Positions 26,165-34,070 of a DNA stretch of 48,874 nucleotides are shown here, in pieces. Position numbers and translations under genes: made by a program. How positions within the stretch are numbered: the stretch's first letter is position 1; each line of letters begins with the position of its first letter. The notes beneath the pieces were generated by a model, which was not told where the DNA came from, ran no database searches, and was given only the letters and a program-made list of their open reading frames with translations. Origin of the DNA: Caulobacter sp. (GTDB taxonomy: Bacteria > Pseudomonadota > Alphaproteobacteria > Caulobacterales > Caulobacteraceae). The stretch is taken from assembly GCA_026225565.1 (NCBI GenBank), contig JAMFTA010000078.1:1-48874 (forward strand), given 5' to 3'.

Positions 26165-27328
26165 ATGATCCGCGATCACGATGTCCTGGGCTATGCTGGC
26201 AAGCGGGTGGTCGTCAGCGGCTGCCGATCCGGGATCGGCCTGGCGGCGGCTCAGGCTCTGACCGCCCTCGGTGCGGAGGTCCACGGGCTGGATTGGAAGC
26301 CCTGCGCTCTCGCGCTGCATGGTTTCGTCGAGACGGACCTGCGTGAACCGCGATCGATCGACGCCGCGGTCGACCGGATCGGGGGCCAGGTGGACGCCCT
26401 GTTCAACTGCGCGGGTATTCCGCCGGGCGCTCCGCCTCTTGACGTGGTGAAGGTCAACTTCATCGGCGGCAGGCATCTGACGGAGCGGATCGCGCCGCTG
26501 ATGGCTCCCGGCGGAGCGATCGCCAATATCGCGTCGACGGGCGGCATGGGGTGGCGCAGGCGCTTTCAGGAGCTTCTCGCCTTGTTGAGGATATCGTCCT
26601 ACGAGGAAGCTGCGGCTTGGTGTGGGCAGCACCTGGACACGATCGACGAAGGCTATCGGTTCTCCAAGGAGGCCATCGTCGTTTGGACGATGGTCGCCTC
26701 CGCCGACCTCATCAAGCGTGGGATACGGATGAACGCAATCAGTCCCGGCGCCGTCGATACACCCATGCTCGCCGAGATCGAGAAGACGCCCCTAAGCGCC
26801 GCGATTGACGCCATCGCAAGACCAATCGGGCGGCGCTCCACGCCTGAGGAACAGGCTCTGCCCCTGCTGAATAGTCCGGCGGCGAGCTACATTAACGGGG
26901 TGGTCTTGCCCGTTGACGGCGGATTCGCCGCCCAGGCGACGCGCCGTGAGTTTGACAGGCCCCGGGGGCGCCGTCGAGCGTCTGATGGTCCCGCCGGAAT
27001 TCATCGCCGAAACAGGGCGGCTTGGGCCGCTTTCAGGCGGGAATTTGCATCAGTTTCCGAAGAACTCGTAGTCCTCGACCTGCGGCTTGGACATCGCCTC
27101 GACGAAGTGGGCGTAGCTCCACGGCCAGACTTGCGGCGCCCCTTCGGCGTCGAGGTACCAGCTCTTGCATCCGCTCGCGAACACCGTGCGCTTTGCGGCT
27201 TCAGTCCGTTGCGCTTCGTAGGTCTCGAGGGCCCTCAGGGTTGGCGCAACGCCGACGGAGCGGCGGACGCGAACCTCCTCGATCAATTGCTCGATATAGG
27301 ACCATTGCTTCTCCGCGATATCGATTAG
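26165..27328 (+). CDS. 3-alpha-hydroxysteroid-dehydrogenase-like SDR with an extra C-terminal tail
   Basis: The first 260 residues are a complete SDR: SGCRSGIG (18-25), NIAST with Ser124, catalytic YRFSK (Tyr164, Lys168), ISPGAVDTPM and the ending PVDGGFAAQ. The SGC glycine motif, the short segment GIPPGAPPLDVVKVNFIGG and PAASYINGVVLPVDGG resemble bacterial 3-alpha-HSD/carbonyl reductases. No stop follows: the frame runs on for about 127 residues rich in Arg, and its last 279 bp are antisense to the BVMO at 27050-28537. A stop (TGA at 26946-26948) exists in another frame just after the SDR end, so a small indel could have removed the natural terminus. The annotated end is the actual stop codon. 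Confidence 0.82.
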   Translation: MIRDHDVLGYAGKRVVVSGCRSGIGLAAAQALTALGAEVHGLDWKPCALALHGFVETDLREPRSIDAAVDRIGGQVDALFNCAGIPPGAPPLDVVKVNFIGGRHLTERIAPLMAPGGAIANIASTGGMGWRRRFQELLALLRISSYEEAAAWCGQHLDTIDEGYRFSKEAIVVWTMVASADLIKRGIRMNAISPGAVDTPMLAEIEKTPLSAAIDAIARPIGRRSTPEEQALPLLNSPAASYINGVVLPVDGGFAAQATRREFDRPRGRRRASDGPAGIHRRNRAAWAAFRREFASVSEELVVLDLRLGHRLDEVGVAPRPDLRRPFGVEVPALASAREHRALCGFSPLRFVGLEGPQGWRNADGAADANLLDQLLDIGPLLLRDID

Positions 27329-28537
27329 CGAAAAGTTGCCGACAGGTCCGGTGGGGCCGTTCAGGAGGAAGAAGTTGGGGAACTCCGGGATGGTCACGGC
27401 GTAATAGGCGCGAGGATGGATGCGCCACAGCGCCTCGAGGTCCGCGCCATTGTGTCCAGTGACGACCATCGGCCGCACGAACTGGTCGACTCTGAACCCC
27501 GTCGCCAGCACGATCACGTCGAGCGGATGGAGCGTTCCATCCTCGGCGCGCACGCCGCCGGCCTCCACCTGCTCGATACCGCTGGCTTCGACATAGACGT
27601 TGGGCGCCTGCGCGGCTTTGTAATAGTGGGCCGCGAAGATCAGGCGCTTGCAGGCGGCGCGATAGTTGGGGCGAAGCTTTTCTCGAAGAGCGGGATCGCG
27701 GACGCTGTTCTCGAGGTTGTCCTCGACGATCTTCTGGATTTCCGCCAGCTCGGGGGAGTCAATGTCGATGATGGCGGAGGTGAACCTGGCCCGCCGCGCC
27801 GCGGCCTCGGGGCCGTTGCGGACCTCTTCGATCCGAGCCGGATCATCGCGAAACGCCCGTTTCTCCTCGCTGGTGTACTGGATGTCGGGACACGGCATGA
27901 TCCACTGCGGCGAGCGCTGGAAATGGACCAGGCGCTCGACCTTGCGGGCCAGGGCCGAGACGATCTGTACGCCCGTCGAGCCGTTGCCGATGACGCCGAT
28001 GCGAAGGCCCTCGACGGAGAGGCCCTCAGGCCATCGCGCGCTGTGCAGCCACCGGCCTTTGAAGTCGGCAAGACCAGGGATCTCGGGGATGTTCGGGTGG
28101 TGCAGCACGCCGGTGGCCGCCACGACGACGTCGGCAATGTCCTTGCACCCGTCCGTCGTGTCGATCCGCCAGCGGCCGTCGATGTAGCGGCAGCTCGCGA
28201 TCTCGGTGTTGAAGACGATGTGATCGCCCAGGGCGTAGCGGTCCGACATCGCGCCGAAGTAGCGTTGGATCTCTGGACCCGGAGCGTAGTAGGCGCCCCA
28301 GTCCGGGTTCGGGGCGAAGCTGTAAGTGTAGGAGTGCGCCGGTGTGTCGCAGGCCAGGCCGGGGTATCGGTTCTCCCTCCAGGTGCCGCCGACGCGATCC
28401 CCCTTTTCGTAGATCACGAAGTCGGTTTCGCCCCGCGCCTTGAGCTTGATCCCCGCTAGCAGCCCCGCCATTCCTGCGCCGATGATGACATACCTCAAGG
28501 AGGCGGCGCGCGCGGGCTCCTCATTCGCGGAAGGCAT
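27050..28537 (-). CDS. Flavin-dependent Baeyer-Villiger-type monooxygenase (copy 2)
   Basis: A 495-residue class B flavoprotein monooxygenase without the N-terminal extension of the first BVMO. FAD motif GAGMAG (20-25), VGGTWRENRYPGLACDTPAH, the fingerprint F-K-G-R-W-L-H-S-A-R-W-P (about 159-170), the NADPH motif GNGSTG and VIVLATGFRVDQFV are visible. It should oxygenate a ketone. The ATG at 28537 follows AAGGAG at 12 bp. Its 3' end overlaps the convergent SDR tail. Element I is 85 bp upstream. Confidence 0.93.
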   Translation of the reverse strand: MPSANEEPARAASLRYVIIGAGMAGLLAGIKLKARGETDFVIYEKGDRVGGTWRENRYPGLACDTPAHSYTYSFAPNPDWGAYYAPGPEIQRYFGAMSDRYALGDHIVFNTEIASCRYIDGRWRIDTTDGCKDIADVVVAATGVLHHPNIPEIPGLADFKGRWLHSARWPEGLSVEGLRIGVIGNGSTGVQIVSALARKVERLVHFQRSPQWIMPCPDIQYTSEEKRAFRDDPARIEEVRNGPEAAARRARFTSAIIDIDSPELAEIQKIVEDNLENSVRDPALREKLRPNYRAACKRLIFAAHYYKAAQAPNVYVEASGIEQVEAGGVRAEDGTLHPLDVIVLATGFRVDQFVRPMVVTGHNGADLEALWRIHPRAYYAVTIPEFPNFFLLNGPTGPVGNFSLIDIAEKQWSYIEQLIEEVRVRRSVGVAPTLRALETYEAQRTEAAKRTVFASGCKSWYLDAEGAPQVWPWSYAHFVEAMSKPQVEDYEFFGN

Positions 28538-28622
28538 TCCTTATTCTCCTTCCCAACCGTACTCGCCGAGGTCCGGCAAGCTGCCTGGCGGCCAAGACCT
28601 AAACCGACACGGAATTCCGAAC

Positions 28623-28644
28623 AATGCTTCTCGTGCGTTGCAAA
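28623..28644. promoter_or_regulatory. Operator-like element I (AATGCt-N10-TGCAaa)
   Basis: 9 of 12 arm positions match; same form as element O. It is 85 bp upstream of the BVMO start at 28537. Confidence 0.5.
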
Positions 28645-28710
28645 ATACCACGTGAGCCGCGAGGGGCGGCCGACGTTGGACAAGCCACGTTTCCTCGCGC
28701 GAGACCGCCG

Positions 28711-30330
28711 TCACCGTGACGCATGCAAATCGGCAAGGATGAAGTCCGCGGCGCGCAGCCCGATCATCATCGCTGGACCGTTCGTGTTGCCTGAAACGAG
28801 CGTCGGCATGATTGAAGTGTCGGCGACGCGCAATCCCTCGGCGCCGCGGACGCGGAGCTGGGAATCGACCACGGCCTTGGCGTCGGCGCCCATCCGGGCC
28901 GTGCCAGCCGTATGGAAGCAGGAGCCGCCCAAGGCCATGGCGTTGGAGAGGATCTCGTCGTCGGTCTCCACGCTGGCGGCGGGATAGGTCTCCTCGACCA
29001 CCCAGTCCTTCAGCGCCGGCTGCGCCGCCAGCCGGCGATTCCAGCGGAAAGCGGCGACGAACTTGCGGCGATCGATTTCGGCGAAGAGATGATTGATCCT
29101 TACGAGAGGCGGCGCATCGGGGTCGGCCGATTGGATGCGGATATCGCCCTGGCTTTCAGGGCGCGTGAAGTAGGTCACGAAGGTGATGCCCGAGTGGGGA
29201 TCGAGCGCGATATCCCCCTCCTTGCCGGTGCTGCTGGCCGAAAGGGACATGAGGCCAAACTGGAGATCGGCGTGCTCCAGCGCCGGCTCTGACTTGGGGA
29301 AGCCGCCGATCTCGTGAGCCGCGTGCGTCATCGGGCCCGAACGGGCGAACAGATATCTGATGAGCGACCACAGGGCGCCGAGGCTGCTCAGCTCGCTGTT
29401 CTGACTGTGGCTGCGGACCTTCAACCGAAGGTCCGTATGCCGATGGTCACGCAGGTTCCGGCCCACCTCAGGGGCGTCCACCAGCACGTCGATCCCGAGC
29501 CCCTTGAGCAGTGGCGCTGGCCCAATTCCCGGGAGCTGCAGAAGCTTCGGCGTCTGGATGGCGCCGGCCGACAAGATGATCTCCTTCCTGGCGGCGACGC
29601 TTCGCACGCCCGCTTTGTCGCGAAGCTTGACGCCGCTCGCCCGTTCGCCCTCGAACTCGATCTTCAGAACGTCCGTCTCCGTCGCGACCTCAAGATTTAG
29701 CCGTGCGCGAGCCTCGGTTAGGAAGGCGCGCGCCGCACTGAAGCGCTGTCCTTTGAAGCGGGTGCTGGGCTGATAGCCCATGCCGCCGTTGCGTACCGAC
29801 GAGATTGCGTTGACGTCATGTACCCGCGATATCCCCATCTCCGTGCCGGCGTCCAGGATGGCCTCGCAAAGGGCGTCGCCTTTGGGGTGGGTCGTGATCC
29901 GCTGCGGTCCGCCAACGCCGCGATCGGCGGCGGGGCCGAGATCGTGGTTCTCCAGTTCGATGAACGCCGGAAGGACGTCCGCCCAGCTCCATCCTTCGCA
30001 CCCGAGATGCGCCCAGCCGTCATAGTCGAGCGGCGCGCCGCGCATGTAGACCATGCCGTTGACCGAGCTCGAACCGCCGAGCGTTTTGCCGCGATACCAG
30101 CGTTCGGCCGGATAGTTGTCCCCGGTCTGGACCTCGTATTCCCAGATGTATTTGCTGCCCGGGTTCAAGATGCGGCCAAGGCCGCGCGGCATGTGGACGA
30201 ACAGGCTGTCGTCCGGAGGCCCGCTCTCGATCAACAGGACGGATAAGGCCGGATCTGCCGACAGGCGGTTCGCGACCGCGCAACCTGCCGAGCCCGCGCC
30301 GACGACGATATAGTCGTAGCTGTCTTTCAT
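28711..30330 (-). CDS. GMC-family FAD-dependent oxidoreductase (choline-dehydrogenase-like)
   Basis: A 539-residue glucose-methanol-choline oxidoreductase. It has the FAD motif GAGSAG (11-16), the signature GKTLGGSSSVNGMVYMRG, SAGAIQTPKLLQLPGIGP, and at the C-terminus GSCFHTAGTARMG and DTSIMPTLVSGNTNGPAMMI with the active-site His/Asn region. It oxidises an alcohol to a carbonyl compound. A P450 gene lies upstream on the same strand, separated by a gene remnant; the pair could hydroxylate and then oxidise the same carbon (inference). Confidence 0.94.
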   Translation of the reverse strand: MKDSYDYIVVGAGSAGCAVANRLSADPALSVLLIESGPPDDSLFVHMPRGLGRILNPGSKYIWEYEVQTGDNYPAERWYRGKTLGGSSSVNGMVYMRGAPLDYDGWAHLGCEGWSWADVLPAFIELENHDLGPAADRGVGGPQRITTHPKGDALCEAILDAGTEMGISRVHDVNAISSVRNGGMGYQPSTRFKGQRFSAARAFLTEARARLNLEVATETDVLKIEFEGERASGVKLRDKAGVRSVAARKEIILSAGAIQTPKLLQLPGIGPAPLLKGLGIDVLVDAPEVGRNLRDHRHTDLRLKVRSHSQNSELSSLGALWSLIRYLFARSGPMTHAAHEIGGFPKSEPALEHADLQFGLMSLSASSTGKEGDIALDPHSGITFVTYFTRPESQGDIRIQSADPDAPPLVRINHLFAEIDRRKFVAAFRWNRRLAAQPALKDWVVEETYPAASVETDDEILSNAMALGGSCFHTAGTARMGADAKAVVDSQLRVRGAEGLRVADTSIMPTLVSGNTNGPAMMIGLRAADFILADLHASR

Positions 30331-30337
30331 CCGATCC

Positions 30338-30548
30338 GATCTGTCTGCTGGCGTCGAAGCCCGCGCTTTTGTAGACGGCGACGTTTTTGGCTAGGTTGCG
30401 GAAATCGAAGGCTCCTGCATGGCGGAACTCCAACACCTCTACCCCATCCGGCCGTGGGCGGTCCTGATAGGCGGCGTTCGCCGGGACGAAAAAGGAGCCG
30501 CCCGAAGACAGATGTTCCGTCCCCATCTGGAGGGAACCGGTTCATGGC
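30338..30548 (-). pseudogene. C-terminal remnant of a cupin-like gene
   Basis: Between the P450 and GMC genes, a minus frame entered just after a TGA reads GSLQMGTEHLSSGGSFFVPA, continues to PDGVEVLEFRHAGAFDFRNL and then loses sense where the GMC gene begins. This looks like the last strands of a cupin-domain protein without its N-terminal half or its own stop. A different frame with a good ribosome-binding site (AAGGAG before the ATG at 30614) covers the same DNA but has no recognisable sequence. Confidence 0.4.
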
Positions 30549-30658
30549 GCCCATCTCCATCAGCGGCCGCGCTTGCTTCTTTCGGCAGATCTGTAGTCTC
30601 CGCTCGTTCTCCATCCCAATCTCCTTCTACTCGGCGGACGGCGGCGCCCCAGCCGTCT

Positions 30659-31900
30659 TCAGTGTGCTTCGCCGATCACGATGGGGAGGCTGTTCCAACC
30701 CCATTGGAAGCTCGACATGGGTCGAATGGCGTTGTCCATGTCGAAGCTGAAGCTCTGCGCGCGCCGCAGGAAGACGTCGACGAGGATCCGGATCTCGAGC
30801 CGCGCGAGATGGGCGCCGATGCAGAAGTGGACGCCCTGGCCGAAGGCAAGCGTCCGATGGATCTTCCGGTCCCAGTGGAATTCGTTGGGGTTCTCGAACT
30901 CCCTCTCGTCGCGAAGGGCGGAAGCCACGAGGGCGAAGACGCGTTGCCCTGGGGCGATCGGCTGGCCCGCGATGGTGACCGGCTTTTGGGCGGTGCGCAT
31001 GAACCATTGTGCCGGTGCGCAATAGCGGATCATCTCTTCCGTGGCCGAGGGTATGTTGGCGTCCAGATCAGCGCGCACCGCTTCGAGCTGGCCAGGCCGT
31101 TTGGAGAGTTCCAATAGGCCGTGCGCCACAATCTTGGGAACGGTCTCTATTCCCCCGATGAAGGCGCAGACCAACTGCTGTGCAACCTGCGTGGGCGTAA
31201 GGTCACGGCCATTATAGCGATAATTGATCATGCCGTCGACCATGGGCACGCTGCCGTCAGCCCCGGCGTCGAAGCGCGCCTGTACATACGGCTGATAGTA
31301 CTCGATCGCCTGCTTGGCGACCGCGCCCGAATCGAAGCCTCCTGTCTCGGGGTCGGTACGCGTGCCAGAATTGATGATGTCGAGCGACTGTTCCGCGAGT
31401 TCGAGGGGCATGCCCATCAGGTGCATGATCACCCCCGAGCTCATGAAGCCCCCATAGTCTCGCGTTAGATTGAAGCGACGCTTGGGCAGGAGTTCGTCGA
31501 GGCGGTCGTTCGCGCGATTGCGGATGAAGTCGCCGAGCTTCTTCACATCGCGGGGCATGATTGGCTTCACGTGGGCGCGGCGAACCTCGCCGTAGGTGGG
31601 CATGCCCAGGCGTTGGGCGAGCGGAAACGGATCATCCGGCGGTATGGCTGGGGCGGCGCTGTTCCTCACTCTCAGCGTGGCTGGCGTCGGCAGTGATCCC
31701 TCCAGCTCCATCAGGCCGTTGTCGGCGATCGAAAGCAATTCGACGATGTCGTCGAACCGGGAGAAAAAGAAGCCGTCGTATTTCTCGTTGTAATAGACCG
31801 GGTGATCGCGCCGGAGAATCTCATAGAAGGGAAGGGGGTTGCTCATCACGGGGGGCGAAAACGGATCGTACTCGAATTTGCGCTCGACGGCGTGGTTCAT
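30659..31900 (-). CDS. Cytochrome P450 (copy 2)
   Basis: A 413-residue soluble P450, only distantly related to the one at 5825-7006. The I-helix carries GGIET (249-253) instead of AGxDT, the K-helix is EEMIR (288-292) and the heme loop FGQGVHFCIG supplies Cys360. The frame is open to 31951; the ATG at 31900 (MNHAVERK) with GGGAG 8 bp upstream is chosen, and an ATG at 31915 is possible. Partner ferredoxin probably at 19641-19961. Element J lies 26 bp upstream of the start. Confidence 0.94.
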   Translation of the reverse strand: MNHAVERKFEYDPFSPPVMSNPLPFYEILRRDHPVYYNEKYDGFFFSRFDDIVELLSIADNGLMELEGSLPTPATLRVRNSAAPAIPPDDPFPLAQRLGMPTYGEVRRAHVKPIMPRDVKKLGDFIRNRANDRLDELLPKRRFNLTRDYGGFMSSGVIMHLMGMPLELAEQSLDIINSGTRTDPETGGFDSGAVAKQAIEYYQPYVQARFDAGADGSVPMVDGMINYRYNGRDLTPTQVAQQLVCAFIGGIETVPKIVAHGLLELSKRPGQLEAVRADLDANIPSATEEMIRYCAPAQWFMRTAQKPVTIAGQPIAPGQRVFALVASALRDEREFENPNEFHWDRKIHRTLAFGQGVHFCIGAHLARLEIRILVDVFLRRAQSFSFDMDNAIRPMSSFQWGWNSLPIVIGEAH

Positions 31901-31926
31901 TCGACGCGCTCCCATATTCTTTTTAT

Positions 31927-31948
31927 AATGCAACGGCTGTGGTGTATT
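31927..31948. promoter_or_regulatory. Operator-like element J (AATGCA-N10-TGtATT)
   Basis: 11 of 12 arm positions match. It lies just upstream of the P450 gene, in the divergent region shared with the aldolase gene. Confidence 0.68.
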
Positions 31949-32049
31949 CACTAGGTTTCCGTTTGGCCCAAGTCAATCTGAGCGCGGCTCCTCGCTGAAG
32001 CGCGGTCGACAGCGGGGCGGCTGACGGCGGGAGCGACTGTCAGCTTGAT

Positions 32050-32071
32050 AATGCATGCTTATCGTTGCATT
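32050..32071. promoter_or_regulatory. Operator-like element K (perfect AATGCA-N10-TGCATT) within a promoter-like spacer
   Basis: All 12 arm positions match and the arms extend to 8 bp (ATAATGCA/TGCATTAT). On the plus strand TTGATA (32045-32050) and CATTAT (32068-32073) are 17 bp apart, like -35 and -10 boxes, so the element fills the spacer of the likely aldolase promoter. Confidence 0.8.
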
Positions 32072-32145
32072 ATGGGCGCTCCAAACCCGCGCTCGGCCTT
32101 GTCGGGCGGCGCCAGAAACAAGCGACCGGGAGGATAGGCGGATGC

Positions 32146-32901
32146 ATGGATAAGGTGCGGGCGGCCGTTGCGGCGGCGCAGCCTTCGTTCGCCGCCTGGG
32201 CGACACTGGCCGATCCGATCAGTGTCGAGGCGATGGGACGGGTCGGCTACGACTGCGTGATCCTGGACGCCCAGCATGGCGGCGTGAACTGGGCCAACCT
32301 GCTGTCCGCGATCCAGGCGCTGGACCTTGGCGGGACGCGGGCGCTCGTTCGTGTCGGCTCGGTGGACCAGCCGGAGATCATGCGAGCCCTTGATCTCGGC
32401 GCCCTGGGCGTGATCGTCCCCATGGTGTCGACCGGGGTGCAGGCGCGGCTGGCGGCGGAGGCGTCCCGCTTTCCGCCGCACGGCGTCCGCTCGTTCGGTC
32501 CCGTGCGCAATTATTACGGCGTGGAGCTTATGGCCTTCCAACCCCTGTGTTTTGTCATGATCGAGACGGCCGAGGGACTAGACAACGTGGAGGCGATTGC
32601 CGCTACGCCCGGCGTGGACGGCCTGTTCGTCGGGCCCGTAGATCTGGGCCTCAGCCTCGGCCTCGGCGCCCAATTGCAGATGGGCCCCGAGGTTCTCTCT
32701 GCGATCGACAAGGTCGTGGCCGTTTCCAGGGCGCACGGCAAGATCAGTGGAAGCGCGAGCCTGGGTCTTGCCTGTGCTGAAGACCTGGTCCGGCACGGCG
32801 TCCAGTTGGTCGCCCAGGGCGCCGACATCGGCTTCATCCGTCGGGGCGCTTCGGATGAACTCCACAAGCTCAGGGCCTTCGGGGCCGGCGCATCGTTCTG
32901 A
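32146..32901 (+). CDS. HpcH/HpaI-family class II aldolase
   Basis: A 251-residue TIM-barrel aldolase of the HpcH/HpaI (2-oxo-hept-ene-dioate aldolase/citrate lyase beta) family. Seen: CVILDAQHGGVNWANL, GALGVIVPMVSTGVQARLAA, VMIETAEGLDNVEAIAATPG (metal-binding Glu) and GLFVGPVDLGLSLGLG (metal-binding Asp). Such enzymes cleave 4-hydroxy-2-oxo acids to pyruvate and an aldehyde. The ATG at 32146 follows GGGAGGATAGG; the frame is open upstream through element K. It would handle a late ring-cleavage fragment (inference). Confidence 0.9.
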   Translation: MDKVRAAVAAAQPSFAAWATLADPISVEAMGRVGYDCVILDAQHGGVNWANLLSAIQALDLGGTRALVRVGSVDQPEIMRALDLGALGVIVPMVSTGVQARLAAEASRFPPHGVRSFGPVRNYYGVELMAFQPLCFVMIETAEGLDNVEAIAATPGVDGLFVGPVDLGLSLGLGAQLQMGPEVLSAIDKVVAVSRAHGKISGSASLGLACAEDLVRHGVQLVAQGADIGFIRRGASDELHKLRAFGAGASF

Positions 32902-32953
32902 TGGGGCGGCTGATCCTATGTTCCGCTGGCGGACAAGGGGTGTGTCATTTCAG

Positions 32954-32975
32954 AATGCTCGTGAGGGATTGCATT
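32954..32975. promoter_or_regulatory. Operator-like element L (AATGCt-N10-TGCATT)
   Basis: 11 of 12 arm positions match. Its right arm is also part of a second exact repeat TTGCAT-N6-ATGCAA (32969-32986), giving three half-sites upstream of the ACAD at 33027. Confidence 0.68.
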
Positions 32976-33026
32976 TTTGGATGCAAACTCTAGAACGCGG
33001 GGTGGGTGAGCAGCCGAAGGTCCGAG

Positions 33027-34037
33027 ATGCCTGACGATATGACGGCGCAGGGAGTTCGCTCGACATTCCTCACGTTCACGTCGGAAGAAAACGGGATCAT
33101 GAACGCGGCGGCCGGCCTCGCCGCCGATTTGCTGCCGATCGAGCGGCTGCACGGTCTGGGGGCTTTCGACCTGACGCCCGCTGCTCGCGCGACCCTGGGG
33201 GAGCTTGGCTGGTTCGCCCTTTCGCTGCCCGAGCAGTTCGGCGGCTCAGCCCTGTCTGCCGTAGAGCAGGCGTTGTTCTTCCGGGAGATGGGCCGCCAGT
33301 GCGCGCCCATCGACATTCTCGCCCAATCCCTTGCCGTACATGTCGCGACCGAGAATACGGTCCTGCGCAGGAGGCTGCTCGGCGGCGCCTGCTCCGTCGC
33401 TTTAGCCGAGCCGGCGGGCGGGGGGGTGCGCCTGGTGGGCGGCGCCGACGCCGAGTTCGCCCTGCTCGCCGATCCGCAAGGGGCTGGTCTCTACGCTCTC
33501 GCGGGGCTCGCGCCCGAGACCCGGCCTGGGCTCGATCCGGCCACGACGCTTCGCATCATCTCGAGCCTGGCCGATCCGGTAGCGCAGCTGGATACGGCGA
33601 CAGTGTGGGAGTTCGGTCAGCTGAGCGTTGCTGCTATGCTCGTCGGGGTTGCGGAGGCGGCCCTCGACCTGATCGTGGAATACGCAAAGGTGCGCGAGAC
33701 CTTCGGGCGGAAGATCGGCGCCTACCAGGCCGTGCGCCATCCCTGCGCCGACATGGCCGTGCGCGTCGAAGCGGCGCGATCCCAGCTCTGGTACGCGGCG
33801 GCAGCTTTGAAGGCGGGCCGTGGTGATGCACGCACTCACTTGATCGCCGCCAAGCATCTTGCCAACGAGGCGGCCTTGGCGAACGCCGACACCAACATTC
33901 AGCTCCACGGTGGGATCGGAGTCACGGACGAGCACCACGCGCACCTGCTGCTCAAACGCGCCCTTCTTCTTGGCCGGTTGTTTGGAGCGAAGCGCACCCT
34001 TCTGGCGGAACTTCTTCACGCTAGGATCGAAGACTAG
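33027..34037 (+). CDS. Acyl-CoA dehydrogenase, small/divergent type
   Basis: A 336-residue ACAD of the shortened class. The N-terminal helical domain (LGELGWFALSLPEQFGGSAL) and C-terminal domain (YAKVRETFGRKIGAYQAVRH; NIQLHGGIGVTDEHHAHLLL) are recognisable, while the SEPxAGSD loop of the middle domain is missing. These features fit the non-catalytic partner of a heteromeric ACAD; the large-type ACAD at 20144-21322 has no adjacent partner and is a candidate. The ATG at 33027 follows GAAGG. Confidence 0.88.
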   Translation: MPDDMTAQGVRSTFLTFTSEENGIMNAAAGLAADLLPIERLHGLGAFDLTPAARATLGELGWFALSLPEQFGGSALSAVEQALFFREMGRQCAPIDILAQSLAVHVATENTVLRRRLLGGACSVALAEPAGGGVRLVGGADAEFALLADPQGAGLYALAGLAPETRPGLDPATTLRIISSLADPVAQLDTATVWEFGQLSVAAMLVGVAEAALDLIVEYAKVRETFGRKIGAYQAVRHPCADMAVRVEAARSQLWYAAAALKAGRGDARTHLIAAKHLANEAALANADTNIQLHGGIGVTDEHHAHLLLKRALLLGRLFGAKRTLLAELLHARIED

Positions 34038-34070
34038 GCTGGGGCGCAGACAAGCGCGGAACCGATCGTG

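Noticed and set aside
27416-28459. 347-codon plus-strand frame inside the second BVMO
   Set aside because: Antisense shadow; composition is low-complexity Val/Asp/Arg.
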